Source: Gammaproteobacteria bacterium
Lineage (GTDB): Bacteria > Pseudomonadota > Gammaproteobacteria > Steroidobacterales > Woeseiaceae
Direction: 5' to 3'
Assembly: GCA_009937615.1 (NCBI GenBank)
Contig: JAACFB010000017.1
Span: forward strand, 1-59,111
DNA: 59,111 nt
Shown here piece by piece: positions 44,023 through 52,822 of the stretch (the first letter of the stretch is position 1; every line of letters starts with the position of its first letter). The notes under the pieces were generated by a model. The model saw only the letters and a list, made by a program, of their open reading frames with translations. It had not been told where the DNA came from and did not search any database. Both the position numbers and the translations under genes were made by a program.

Positions 44023-44586
44023 TCAGTTGATGACCGTTGGCATCTGGTGGCCGAGCTGGACGACCTCCAGCGTATCGCCTGCGCGCTGCAACTGGGTGAT
44101 AGACGCATTGTCCGGAATGAAACAAACCGTCTCCTTGCGGCCCCCAAGGCGGCCGACTATTGCGTTCAGAACCATGAAATGCGTGAAGACGACGGTGCAG
44201 CTGTGGAGTTTGAACAGCTGTTCACAGGCCCGCGCTCTCCATGCCAGCAGGAAATCGGGCTGCGTCTCCCACGTCTGCTGCATGAACTTCTTGATCCACT
44301 CCGGGCGGCCGGTGAGATCGGTTGGCGCCGGGATCTCCCTGAATGCATCGTCGATTTCAATGTCAGCGTCGAGGGCGGTCGCCAGTGGCTCGGCGGTCTG
44401 CCGCGCGCGCAGCAGCGGACTACTCACTATCCGGGTGCCACCATCCAGTAACTCGAGAATGTGTTCGCTCGCCACCGATGCCTGCTCGCGGCCGCGCTCG
44501 CTGAGCCCGGGGTTGCGTTCTTCGCCCCAGTGCGCAGCCGGCTCGCCATGCCGTACGAGAAATATTTGAAACGCCTTTTCGCTCAT
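44023..44586 (-). CDS. Histidine phosphatase (phosphoglycerate-mutase-like)
   Basis: 187 residues. FLVRHGEP has the catalytic RHG, LSERGREQA and SSPLLRARQTAE follow, and VVFTHFMVLNAIV supplies the second His. These place it in the histidine phosphatase superfamily, branch 1. Substrate unknown; members act on small phosphate esters or protein phosphohistidine. ATG at 44586. It is downstream of the SSS symporter gene on the same strand. Confidence 0.9.
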   Translation of the reverse strand: MSEKAFQIFLVRHGEPAAHWGEERNPGLSERGREQASVASEHILELLDGGTRIVSSPLLRARQTAEPLATALDADIEIDDAFREIPAPTDLTGRPEWIKKFMQQTWETQPDFLLAWRARACEQLFKLHSCTVVFTHFMVLNAIVGRLGGRKETVCFIPDNASITQLQRAGDTLEVVQLGHQMPTVIN

Positions 44587-44676
44587 GCGATGTCTACAGC
44601 CGAGACCTTCCCTTACGCGCCGAAGCGCGCAGCCCGATACCCGAATTTACGCCAATACCCCGGCCTCGCCAGCGAG

Positions 44677-46236
44677 CTACCACCAGACGGCATACAGCGC
44701 GATCAGGATTAGCGCGACAGCGACACCGGCAGCGTTGAAGCCGCGGGTCGTCGAGAAGTCGATATCGCCGAGGTCGACCGCTCCCGGCTGATCCTGGTTA
44801 CTCTGAAGAACCGAGATGACGACCGCAATCGCCGTACACAGCAGGAACACGAGGCCGACGCGATCGATAAACGGGAGCTCCGGCCAGAGCATTTTAAAGC
44901 CGAACGACAACACGGCCGAACCGATAGCCGCGGTTAATGCTCCGAGCGACGTCGCTTTTTTCCAGAACATACCGAGCACAAAGATCACGACGATACCGGG
45001 CGTGAAGAAGCCGGTGAATTCCTGGATGTACTGGAACGCCTGATCGAAGTTCCCGAGCAGCGGCTTGGCGCAGATCATCGCCAGCACCATCGCCGTCACG
45101 GCAACGATGCGACCGACGACGACGCGGTTCGCCTGTTTCTCCTCGCTGACCAGCGACGAATAGATATCCATTGTGAAGATCGTCGAGATGCTGTTGATCA
45201 TCGAAGCCAGCGACGACACGATAGCCGCGAGCAACGCCGCAAATACGAGGCCCTTGATGCCTGTCGGCAGCAGGGTCATGGCCGACGGGTATGCCTGGTC
45301 CGGCGCCGCCAGGTTCGAATTAAGCACGAACATCGCGATGCCCGGCAACACGACGATGACAGGCATCAGGAGCTTGAGGAATGCGGCGAAGGCGATTCCC
45401 TTCTGCGCCTCCTGAATGCTCTTGGCCGCCAGCGCGCGCTGAATAATGTACTGGTTGAAGCCCCAATACGAGATGTTCATGATCCACATGCCGCCAACAA
45501 GGACCGAGATTCCGGGGAGGCTTACATAGTGAGGATTATCAGGGCTCAGGATCATGTCGAACTTCTCGGGCGCCTTGTCCACCAGCACCGAAAATCCGGC
45601 CAGGACACCGCCGCCATCCGCGACCTTGTCCAGCATTATCCAGGCAATCAACAGGCCGCCGAGTACCAGCAGTACGACCTGTACGATATCGGTGAACGCG
45701 ACGGCCTTTAGTCCGCCGTACAGCGAGTAACCCACGGCAAACAGGCCAAGGAATACGAGACCGTGCACGAGATCGATGCCGGCCACGGTTTGCATGGCCA
45801 GCGCGCCCAGCCAAAGTATTGAGGTCAGGTTGACGAACACGTAGACGCCGAGCCAGAAAAACGCCATCACCATGCGCACGTTATGGTCGTAGCGCTGCTC
45901 AAGAAACTGCGGCATCGTGTAGATGCCGCGCTTCAGGAAAACAGGCAGCAGGAACTTACCGACGAGTACCAGCGTGATCGCCGCCATCCACTCGTATGAC
46001 GCGATGCCGAGCCCGATCGCATACCCGGAACCGGACATGCCGATGATCTGCTCAGCAGAGATGTTGGCCGCGATCAGCGACGCGCCGATCGCCCACCATG
46101 GCAGTGAACTGCCGGCAAGGAAATAATCCCGCGTGTCTTTCTTGTGCCCTTCCCGCTCGCGTGAAACCCACTGCGCAAGAATGAACAGCAGCACGGCGTA
46201 GGCGAGAACAACGGTAACGTCGATATTGCTCAACAT
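44677..46236 (-). CDS. Sodium:solute symporter (SSS family, SglT-like)
   Basis: 519 residues with about 14 membrane helices. RDYFLAGSSLPWWAIGASLIA near the N-terminus, EQIIGMSGSGY, YGGLKAVAFTDIVQ and SSLASMINS are characteristic of the SSS family, and the end region suits the sugar-type group. Substrate is unassigned: sugar or polyol is the default. Leftward, after the histidine phosphatase in transcription order it is upstream of it by 90 nt. Confidence 0.92.
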   Translation of the reverse strand: MLSNIDVTVVLAYAVLLFILAQWVSREREGHKKDTRDYFLAGSSLPWWAIGASLIAANISAEQIIGMSGSGYAIGLGIASYEWMAAITLVLVGKFLLPVFLKRGIYTMPQFLEQRYDHNVRMVMAFFWLGVYVFVNLTSILWLGALAMQTVAGIDLVHGLVFLGLFAVGYSLYGGLKAVAFTDIVQVVLLVLGGLLIAWIMLDKVADGGGVLAGFSVLVDKAPEKFDMILSPDNPHYVSLPGISVLVGGMWIMNISYWGFNQYIIQRALAAKSIQEAQKGIAFAAFLKLLMPVIVVLPGIAMFVLNSNLAAPDQAYPSAMTLLPTGIKGLVFAALLAAIVSSLASMINSISTIFTMDIYSSLVSEEKQANRVVVGRIVAVTAMVLAMICAKPLLGNFDQAFQYIQEFTGFFTPGIVVIFVLGMFWKKATSLGALTAAIGSAVLSFGFKMLWPELPFIDRVGLVFLLCTAIAVVISVLQSNQDQPGAVDLGDIDFSTTRGFNAAGVAVALILIALYAVWW

Positions 46237-46355
46237 AAATTTTTTACCCGGTGCCGGATCGTGCGGTCCGCACGCTCAATGCCCGATTGTCTCTGGCGCC
46301 TGCCTTAAGGTTACGAATATCACGCCATGGCATGCCGTAAATTCAAGTGCCCCGC

Positions 46356-47483
46356 TCACCCTGTCTGCATCAGCAGCTGGCGCCGCTGAAACGCGAGAAC
46401 GTAAATGGCCGTATAAATGCCCACGACGACCAGCCCGATCCACTCGATCTTAAGCGGCGTGAACAAGTAAAGCAGCACGAGGACCGACAGCGCCAGCCAG
46501 TTGCCGAGAATGTAGTACCCCTTGCCGAATCGCTCCGTAGTGACGCCCAGATTTTGCGTGTACAGCCTTATTAGCGAGTCGAGCGAGTTAATTACGAATA
46601 TCACGCCGACAACAACCATGGCCAAACGCCACCAGGCCCCGATTTCCAGGGCGCCATTAAAGTAGTAGTAGAGAACGGAGAACCAGGTCGCAATGGGGAT
46701 TGACGGCACGACGAGGAGCGCAACGAACAATTTCCAGGCCTCGAGTCCGCCGACGAATCGCGCAACAAACTGCCCGATCATGATGCTCCAGGCGAACCAC
46801 CAGTACAGGTAAAACTGGTGATATTCGTTCAGCGGCAACAGGAAGCGGTGAATGTTCGAAAAGTAAGCGCCAACGCCGCTCATCGAATCGACCAGGCCGG
46901 ATACGCCCATGCCGGAGGCCAGCCACGCTCCCGCAATCAGGGCAAAGAACAACCAGGTCGACGATACGCTGAGTATTTTTACGAACTTGATGTCCGTGCT
47001 CGATACTGTCGCGGAGAGAATTACGGCAGCGACCAGCCCGTAGCGCACCGGATCGCTGATACCTTCAACATAGTCCGGCAGGTAGACCAGGAACAGAAGC
47101 GCGGTAAATGCGCAGGTGCCGATGATGACGACGTTATTCGTCAGCTTTATCGCCGGAATCTCGAACAGTTTGAGTTTGGGCTCGACGATACAGAAATAAA
47201 ACGTCGTCAGGAAATAGAATCCCCAAACCAAGAAGCCCCAAAACCCAAATTCGATCGCCAGTGGATTGGCGAAGGCATAATCCTGTTCGCGTGCATACAG
47301 CTCGAAGTCGACCAGCGGAAACATGATCAGGCCAACGTCAAGGCCTGACGTGAACAAAATCGCAATGAAAGTGAAAAATGACACCGGCATGGGGCCCTCG
47401 CAACGCACGTTGCGCCATCGAAGTACCAGCACCAGCGACGTCGTCAGCGTCACGGCCATCGCAATGCTCAGGATCAGTCCCAC
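46356..47483 (-). CDS. Short BCCT-like transporter
   Basis: 375 residues, about ten membrane helices. The family hallmark is WWFAWSIMIGQFVARFVGG, the BCCT WW-x-SW-x-P-F motif, though several residues are changed. FFTFIAILFTSGLDVGL matches the first BCCT core, where the usual GMGIGL is GLDVGL. BCCT proteins carry betaine, carnitine or choline and are usually above 500 residues, so this is shortened at the ends. Start is GTG 47483 with GGAG upstream; an ATG at 47540 would overlap the upstream gene by 41 nt. Together with the metallohydrolase it forms an operon. Confidence 0.72.
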   Translation of the reverse strand: MGLILSIAMAVTLTTSLVLVLRWRNVRCEGPMPVSFFTFIAILFTSGLDVGLIMFPLVDFELYAREQDYAFANPLAIEFGFWGFLVWGFYFLTTFYFCIVEPKLKLFEIPAIKLTNNVVIIGTCAFTALLFLVYLPDYVEGISDPVRYGLVAAVILSATVSSTDIKFVKILSVSSTWLFFALIAGAWLASGMGVSGLVDSMSGVGAYFSNIHRFLLPLNEYHQFYLYWWFAWSIMIGQFVARFVGGLEAWKLFVALLVVPSIPIATWFSVLYYYFNGALEIGAWWRLAMVVVGVIFVINSLDSLIRLYTQNLGVTTERFGKGYYILGNWLALSVLVLLYLFTPLKIEWIGLVVVGIYTAIYVLAFQRRQLLMQTG

Positions 47484-47499
47484 TGCAGGATGCTCCGGT

Positions 47500-49761
47500 T
47501 CATTGCTCGACGACCACCCACAGCGGGTTGCTGTAGGCAAACCTTCCGTTCATGTCTTCAATGACGAGGCTGTACCAGGTATCCGTCTCGGGCGTGACTG
47601 AGAACCGGACCGGAGCAGGATTCCCGCTACCGTCAAATGCCAGCACCTCGACTTCGCTGCCGCGCTCAATGAGCTGAACCGATCGGAGTCCTGATACGGC
47701 ATGCACCGTGTACTTCAATACGAGTTCGGCACCTGCCGAATGCCGGACCTCGCTGCCGAAAAGTATCTCGGGATAAACCAGCGGGCCCTGGCTCGCAAAC
47801 GAACGCCCGGCTTTCAGCCCGGCGATGAACTTATCGATACTGAGTTCGCCGTCGACGTGCACATAGGTCCGCGCGCGTGCGGATTCAAAATTCCAGACAT
47901 CGTGCACGTCAGAGCCGGCTGCGAGATAAGCTTTTTGCCCATCGTTCCACATTCGCCAAACGCGCTCGAGCGTCTCCTGATTTCTGCTTGGTTCGCGTTT
48001 GTTGTCACTTAACGGTTGGATTTCGACCAGGTCGAAGCTCGCATCGAACCCTCCCGGGACCGCGCCCTTTTCTTGGTTTTCAAAATAGCCGTAGTCAGAG
48101 TACGGATGATTGATTTCGATGATGTCGGCACCCATGCGACGTGCGGCGGCAAAAATATCCTGGACCGATGCCTGACCTGTATCGATATCAACGGTACGAC
48201 CATCGTCAAGCGGATACGCGTTGAAGTGTCCCCAGGAGGGCGAGAACTCCGTACCCGGAATGAAGGGCGTATCGCGTGCGGCCGCCAGAACCTGCATCTT
48301 GCTGTTATTCAAAACAGAGTCGTGATCACTGAGAAACGCGATGTCGACCCCGGCTGCCAGTTCGGAACGCAAGACGAATTCGGCCTCGGTGAAGCCGTCA
48401 AGCACGTCCGAGTGGTGGTGCAGATCGGCGCTGTACCAGCCCTTTTCATTGGGATTCGCCAAAACCGGTATCTCGACCGTCAATTCGTGCAGCTTGCCGG
48501 ACTCGATAACGAGATCAACGAGTTTCGGCGTGGACAAGAAACCGCCGCCCGCGGCTATCTCAAAAACATAGCTGCCCGGTGCGATGTCTGTCGTCAACTC
48601 GCCGACCGGGTTCAGCTCCGTAAAATAGGTGCTCTTGCCAAAGTAGCCGATTAGCGGCTTATAGCCATCCTTTACGGCAATGCGGGCATCCAGCAATCGT
48701 TGGGTGTTCGCGTCCGATACCTGGATCTGCACCGTGCCAGCCGGCCTGACATCGTCGAAGTCCATGTGCACCGCGCGGCCCTCTGAAACGGTGACATTTC
48801 TTGCTTTGCCCCGCGCATAGCCGCGGGCCGTCGCATAAATGTCGTAGCTGCCGGCCGGCAGGACCATCTCATACTGACCATCACTGCCGATGACCCAGGC
48901 GAACGCGCGACCGTTTTTGCCAATGACGACGGCGGGCCGGGAAACCCTTTCTCCATCCTGGCTGACGACGCTCCCGGATATCCGGCCCGTCGGCAGCCTG
49001 CCGAAATCGATCTCGGTCTGCACCATGGGCGCGAGCGACCCGTCACTCTCGATCTGCAGCCAGGCCTCGAATGTCTTTGTCTCGCCCGGCCCCAGGTCGT
49101 GCAGCGAGTAGCGATCGCGGCCCCTGCGGACCGCTTTTTCTGAAAACGGCGCATGCAAACCAAGCAACCAATGTTCATCGTAGGCCGCTGTCCAGCCTCC
49201 CGGTGATTGAACGTCTTCGTTGACCGTCACGACAGGCTCGCCGATCAAATGCCCGCCGTCGGGCCAGACAACGTACCCGGACAGCAGGCCGTCGAGCGAT
49301 GCCTCGCCCTTGTTGGTCATGCGGGTAACGATATGAATCTTGCTATCGCCTTCCTTTATGTGGAACGTCGTCTCCAGTTCAACCTCGCCCCAGTCGCGGG
49401 CGGTCCTGACAATCGCCTCTTCCGGATCCGCTTTGTCCACCGTTACGCGCTGGTAAGTGGTCGGCCAGCTCGACCAGTTGTTGGGCATGAAATCGGCGAG
49501 TGACGCGATGTCATAGCCAAGCTCGCCGTCGCTGACCGGAGCGATGTCGACGATACCCCCGCGCGCCACGCCCCAGGGCGGTGCCGTATCGACCGCGAAC
49601 GCGATCGCAAATAGATCGGTGCGAACGGTGATGTCGCGGGCGCCGACTGCGTCGCCACGGGGAATTGCCGTCGGACCAACGGCAACGGCAACCTCCGCAT
49701 GCGCGGTCAGTAGTGGCAACGCAAGACAAGCCCACGTCGTGACGATCAGAACTATTCGCAT
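47500..49761 (-). CDS. Exported CehA/McbA-type metallohydrolase (PHP domain)
   Basis: 753 residues. A signal peptide (MRIVLIV, ending AHA-EVA) precedes an N-terminal beta-rich region, then two carboxypeptidase-regulatory-like (CarboxypepD_reg) segments around 280-400 (RISGSVVSQDGE, GTVQIQVSDA), then a PHP domain with metal motifs DLHHHSD, LSDHDS, GTEFSP, EINHPYSD and GSDVHDVW. The family includes the carbaryl hydrolase CehA and the McbA esterase or amidase types. It is periplasmic by prediction. It precedes the BCCT-like transporter gene by 16 nt and could feed it the released product. Confidence 0.84.
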   Translation of the reverse strand: MRIVLIVTTWACLALPLLTAHAEVAVAVGPTAIPRGDAVGARDITVRTDLFAIAFAVDTAPPWGVARGGIVDIAPVSDGELGYDIASLADFMPNNWSSWPTTYQRVTVDKADPEEAIVRTARDWGEVELETTFHIKEGDSKIHIVTRMTNKGEASLDGLLSGYVVWPDGGHLIGEPVVTVNEDVQSPGGWTAAYDEHWLLGLHAPFSEKAVRRGRDRYSLHDLGPGETKTFEAWLQIESDGSLAPMVQTEIDFGRLPTGRISGSVVSQDGERVSRPAVVIGKNGRAFAWVIGSDGQYEMVLPAGSYDIYATARGYARGKARNVTVSEGRAVHMDFDDVRPAGTVQIQVSDANTQRLLDARIAVKDGYKPLIGYFGKSTYFTELNPVGELTTDIAPGSYVFEIAAGGGFLSTPKLVDLVIESGKLHELTVEIPVLANPNEKGWYSADLHHHSDVLDGFTEAEFVLRSELAAGVDIAFLSDHDSVLNNSKMQVLAAARDTPFIPGTEFSPSWGHFNAYPLDDGRTVDIDTGQASVQDIFAAARRMGADIIEINHPYSDYGYFENQEKGAVPGGFDASFDLVEIQPLSDNKREPSRNQETLERVWRMWNDGQKAYLAAGSDVHDVWNFESARARTYVHVDGELSIDKFIAGLKAGRSFASQGPLVYPEILFGSEVRHSAGAELVLKYTVHAVSGLRSVQLIERGSEVEVLAFDGSGNPAPVRFSVTPETDTWYSLVIEDMNGRFAYSNPLWVVVEQ

Positions 49762-49896
49762 TGGGCGGGTGGCCTGTGGTTTCGACAGATGAACTTGCAA
49801 CCTCGCATGAAGCGGCGCAGGGAAAGTGCTTGCTTCTTTACATTAGCGCGCTGGCGGCGGACCGACAACGTCTTCACGGCACCTACCCGGACCCCG

Positions 49897-51369
49897 CTAA
49901 TTTTCGTCGGACCTCGATAACCGCGTCATGAGCCGGTACAGGAACTCCTGGCCTTCGAAAAACGATTTGATGCGAATGCGCTCATCCTGCCCGTGCCGCC
50001 TGTCATCGGCAATATCGAAGAAAATACCGGATACGCCGTAGACCGGAATTCCGGCATTACGCAGGAACAGGCCATCGGTGGCGACGCTGCTCATCATTGG
50101 TATGACCGGTACCCCGGACCACATTTCTTCCGTGACTGTCTCGATGGCGCCCAGAATTTCGGGCGTCAACGGTGATGGCGGAGATGGCCTGGGCTCCCAA
50201 ACCGGCGTAATCATGACCTGTGCGTCTGCGATGACCATTTCCAGCGTCTCCTGGACCGCATCGACGGATTCACCGGGCAAAACACGGCAGTTGACCTTGG
50301 CCCGGGCTCGCTGTGGCAGCGCATTTTCAGCGTGCCCGCCTTCGAGCATCGTCGCAACGCAGGTCGTGCGCAGGCGGGCGTTGTAATAGGCCATCGGGGA
50401 CAAATAAGCGACGGCGGCGGGGTCCGGCGGATCGCTCAGGACGCCTCGCATGGCCGCGGCCAATTCGCCCTCTTCCAACTCCGCAGACCGCTCAAAGAAT
50501 ATCCGGGATATTTCGTTGATCACAACCGGAAAGTCATGAGCGCGAATACGAATCAACGCGTCAGCCAGCCTGTAGATCGCATTGTCTTTTACCGGCAGTG
50601 AGCTGTGCCCTCCCGGGTTGGTTACTTCAAGCGCGAACGTCTGGTAGACCTTTTCACTCGCCTGCACGTAATGCGCCACGTATGCGCCTTCTTTGATCGC
50701 GCCCCGGCCGCCCTCGCTGACCGCGTACTCGGCATCGATAAGGTCCCGGTGATTCTCCAGGAGCCAGGTAACGCCGTTTTCCGTGCCGCCTTCTTCATCA
50801 GCCGTCGCCGCTACGATAATGTCGCGGTCCGGCTGAAAGCCCTCCTGCTTGAGGCGAATCAGGTTGGCCAGATGAATTGCGGCCTCCTCCTTGTCATCGG
50901 CGGTGCCCCTGCCATACCAGTAGCCGTCCTGCTCCGTCAGTTTGAACGGATCGAGCGTCCAGTCCGCCGGGTCAGCGTCGACGACATCGAGATGTGAAAG
51001 CAACAGCAAGGGTTTCCGGCCGACGTTACGGCCTCTCAGGCGGACGACGAGATTTCCTCTTGTCTCGGACGAGCCGATAACCTGCACGTCTTCAGCCGCG
51101 AAACCTGCGGCCAGCAGATGCGCGGCCATGGCTCTGGCGGCAATCGTCGTGTTGCCGGTACTCTGCGTGGTGTCGATCTCAATGAGTTCGCGCAGAAAAT
51201 CCTTGGCCATCCGCTGATGCGGCAGAAGCTCCGAATCGAGCGCATCCGGTGACGAATCGGCGGCAATGTCCGGCGACGTCGAGGCAGTGTCATCACTGCT
51301 GCACGACGTCATGAGAACCGCCAGGATCGCGAGCAGGATTTTAAGACGTATTGCTGATTGGCCAGCCAT
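49897..51369 (-). CDS. M20-family metallopeptidase lipoprotein
   Basis: 490 residues; signal peptide with lipobox LMTSC, so a lipoprotein. The peptidase domain shows SHLDVV, GRGTADDKE, ATADEEGG and VSEGGRG, with His, Asp and Glu metal ligands and catalytic residues in the M20 (ArgE/DapE/CPG2) family order. Length is normal. Probable substrate is a peptide or an N-acyl amino acid. Neighbours are a hydroxyacid oxidase and an exported metallohydrolase, so the link is weak. Confidence 0.9.
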   Translation of the reverse strand: MAGQSAIRLKILLAILAVLMTSCSSDDTASTSPDIAADSSPDALDSELLPHQRMAKDFLRELIEIDTTQSTGNTTIAARAMAAHLLAAGFAAEDVQVIGSSETRGNLVVRLRGRNVGRKPLLLLSHLDVVDADPADWTLDPFKLTEQDGYWYGRGTADDKEEAAIHLANLIRLKQEGFQPDRDIIVAATADEEGGTENGVTWLLENHRDLIDAEYAVSEGGRGAIKEGAYVAHYVQASEKVYQTFALEVTNPGGHSSLPVKDNAIYRLADALIRIRAHDFPVVINEISRIFFERSAELEEGELAAAMRGVLSDPPDPAAVAYLSPMAYYNARLRTTCVATMLEGGHAENALPQRARAKVNCRVLPGESVDAVQETLEMVIADAQVMITPVWEPRPSPPSPLTPEILGAIETVTEEMWSGVPVIPMMSSVATDGLFLRNAGIPVYGVSGIFFDIADDRRHGQDERIRIKSFFEGQEFLYRLMTRLSRSDEN

Positions 51370-51531
51370 GCTTTGAACTCCCTCTACCGCGGACGAGGAT
51401 ATCGCATTTTTCGGTTTGCAGTCAGCGCAAGGCGCCTCCGGGCAATCGGGATCACTCGGGGCCCGGATTTGACGCCCTTCGAGCCTGACAGCGGACCAAG
51501 AAAAGTGGCCGTCAGCCGGGGGCTTTTGCTC

Positions 51532-52680
51532 TCACCGGAAACGCAGATTATTACGCCCGAGTTCGGCGACGGACCGCGCACCCATCAGCTTCATGTCACG
51601 CTCGATCTCGGCCTGCATGTTGGCAAGGGCCTTTTCCACGCCGCCCTGGCCTGCTCCGGCCAGGGCATACAGGTACCAGCGCCCGCCAGCGCAGGCTTTG
51701 GCCCCGAGCGACAGAGCCTTGAGAACATGCGTGCCTCTCTGGATGCCGCCGTCACAAATAACGTCGATTTTATCGCCGACCGCGTCGACGATTTCCGCGA
51801 GTTGATCGAACGGCGCCCGTGAGCCATCGAGCTGCCGGCCGCCGTGATTGGATATCATGATGGCCGCGGCACCGATATCGGCGGCACGGCGCGCATCTTC
51901 GACCGACATGATCCCCTTCAGGCAAAAGGGCTTGCCCCAGCGCTTCGCCACGTCAGCCGCCGCGTTCCAGTCCATCGACTGATCCAGCATCGTGGAAAAA
52001 TACTCGGATACCGAGACGCTGATATTCGTGCCCGCGTCGACATAGTCTTTCAGATTCGACAGTTCGAAGCGGTCACGAAACAGGTAGTTGAGCGTCCAGC
52101 TCGGATGCGCAGCGAAGCTCGCGAGACTTTTCAACGTCAGTTTCGGCGGGGAGGTAAACCCCGTCACCAGGTCCCGCTCACGATTTCCGCCAACGATCGT
52201 ATCAACGGTAAGCGCCAACGCATCGAATTGCGCTTCCTTGCACCGCTCGATCATGCTGTAGGTCAGTCCCTTGTCCTTGTGGTAATAGAGCTGAAACATC
52301 TTGGGCGTCGGGATAGCGGCTCCGATTTCCTCGATGCTGATAGTGGCAAGAGACGAAATTCCGAAAAGCGTGCCGAATTTCTCGGCGGCACGTGCAACGG
52401 CCCGCTCGCCGTCGTGATGAAACAGCCGCTGCAGTGCCGTTGGCGACAGAAACAGGGGCAGCGCGAGCTTCATGCCCATCACGGTCGTGGACATGTCGAC
52501 CGTCTCGACGCCGGCAAGAACATTCGGCACCAGGTCGCAGTCCTCGTAGGCTGCCGTATTCCGGCGGTAGGTTACCTCATCATCCGCGGCACCATCGATG
52601 TAGTGAAAAATCGGGCCCGGCAAGCGCTGCTTCGCAAGACGCCGAAACTGTTCCGTGTTGTAGCATTGCTTCAGATTCAT
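51532..52680 (-). CDS. FMN-dependent alpha-hydroxyacid oxidase/dehydrogenase (LldD-like)
   Basis: 382 residues, normal for the family. Visible: YIDGAADDEVTYRRN, LSPTALQRLFHHDGE, GISSLAT, LALTVDT, LKGI with the FMN-site Lys, and SNHGGRQLDG with the catalytic His. DGGIQRGTHVLKALSLGAKACAG closes the FMN site. Candidates are L-lactate, glycolate, mandelate and similar 2-hydroxy acids. A malic enzyme lies next to it, both feeding 2-oxo acids to central metabolism. Confidence 0.92.
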   Translation of the reverse strand: MNLKQCYNTEQFRRLAKQRLPGPIFHYIDGAADDEVTYRRNTAAYEDCDLVPNVLAGVETVDMSTTVMGMKLALPLFLSPTALQRLFHHDGERAVARAAEKFGTLFGISSLATISIEEIGAAIPTPKMFQLYYHKDKGLTYSMIERCKEAQFDALALTVDTIVGGNRERDLVTGFTSPPKLTLKSLASFAAHPSWTLNYLFRDRFELSNLKDYVDAGTNISVSVSEYFSTMLDQSMDWNAAADVAKRWGKPFCLKGIMSVEDARRAADIGAAAIMISNHGGRQLDGSRAPFDQLAEIVDAVGDKIDVICDGGIQRGTHVLKALSLGAKACAGGRWYLYALAGAGQGGVEKALANMQAEIERDMKLMGARSVAELGRNNLRFR

Positions 52681-52822
52681 GCCTGTGTGTCCGGTTGATG
52701 GAGATTACCCGAGCCCCACGCCGGCGGCTCGACTCAAAGTGCACGCCCAGTATAGAGCAGTCGATTTTGATTGTGTGCATGGCTGGGCCATGCCGGGCGT
52801 TTTCGTGGTATGCGCAGAGCGG

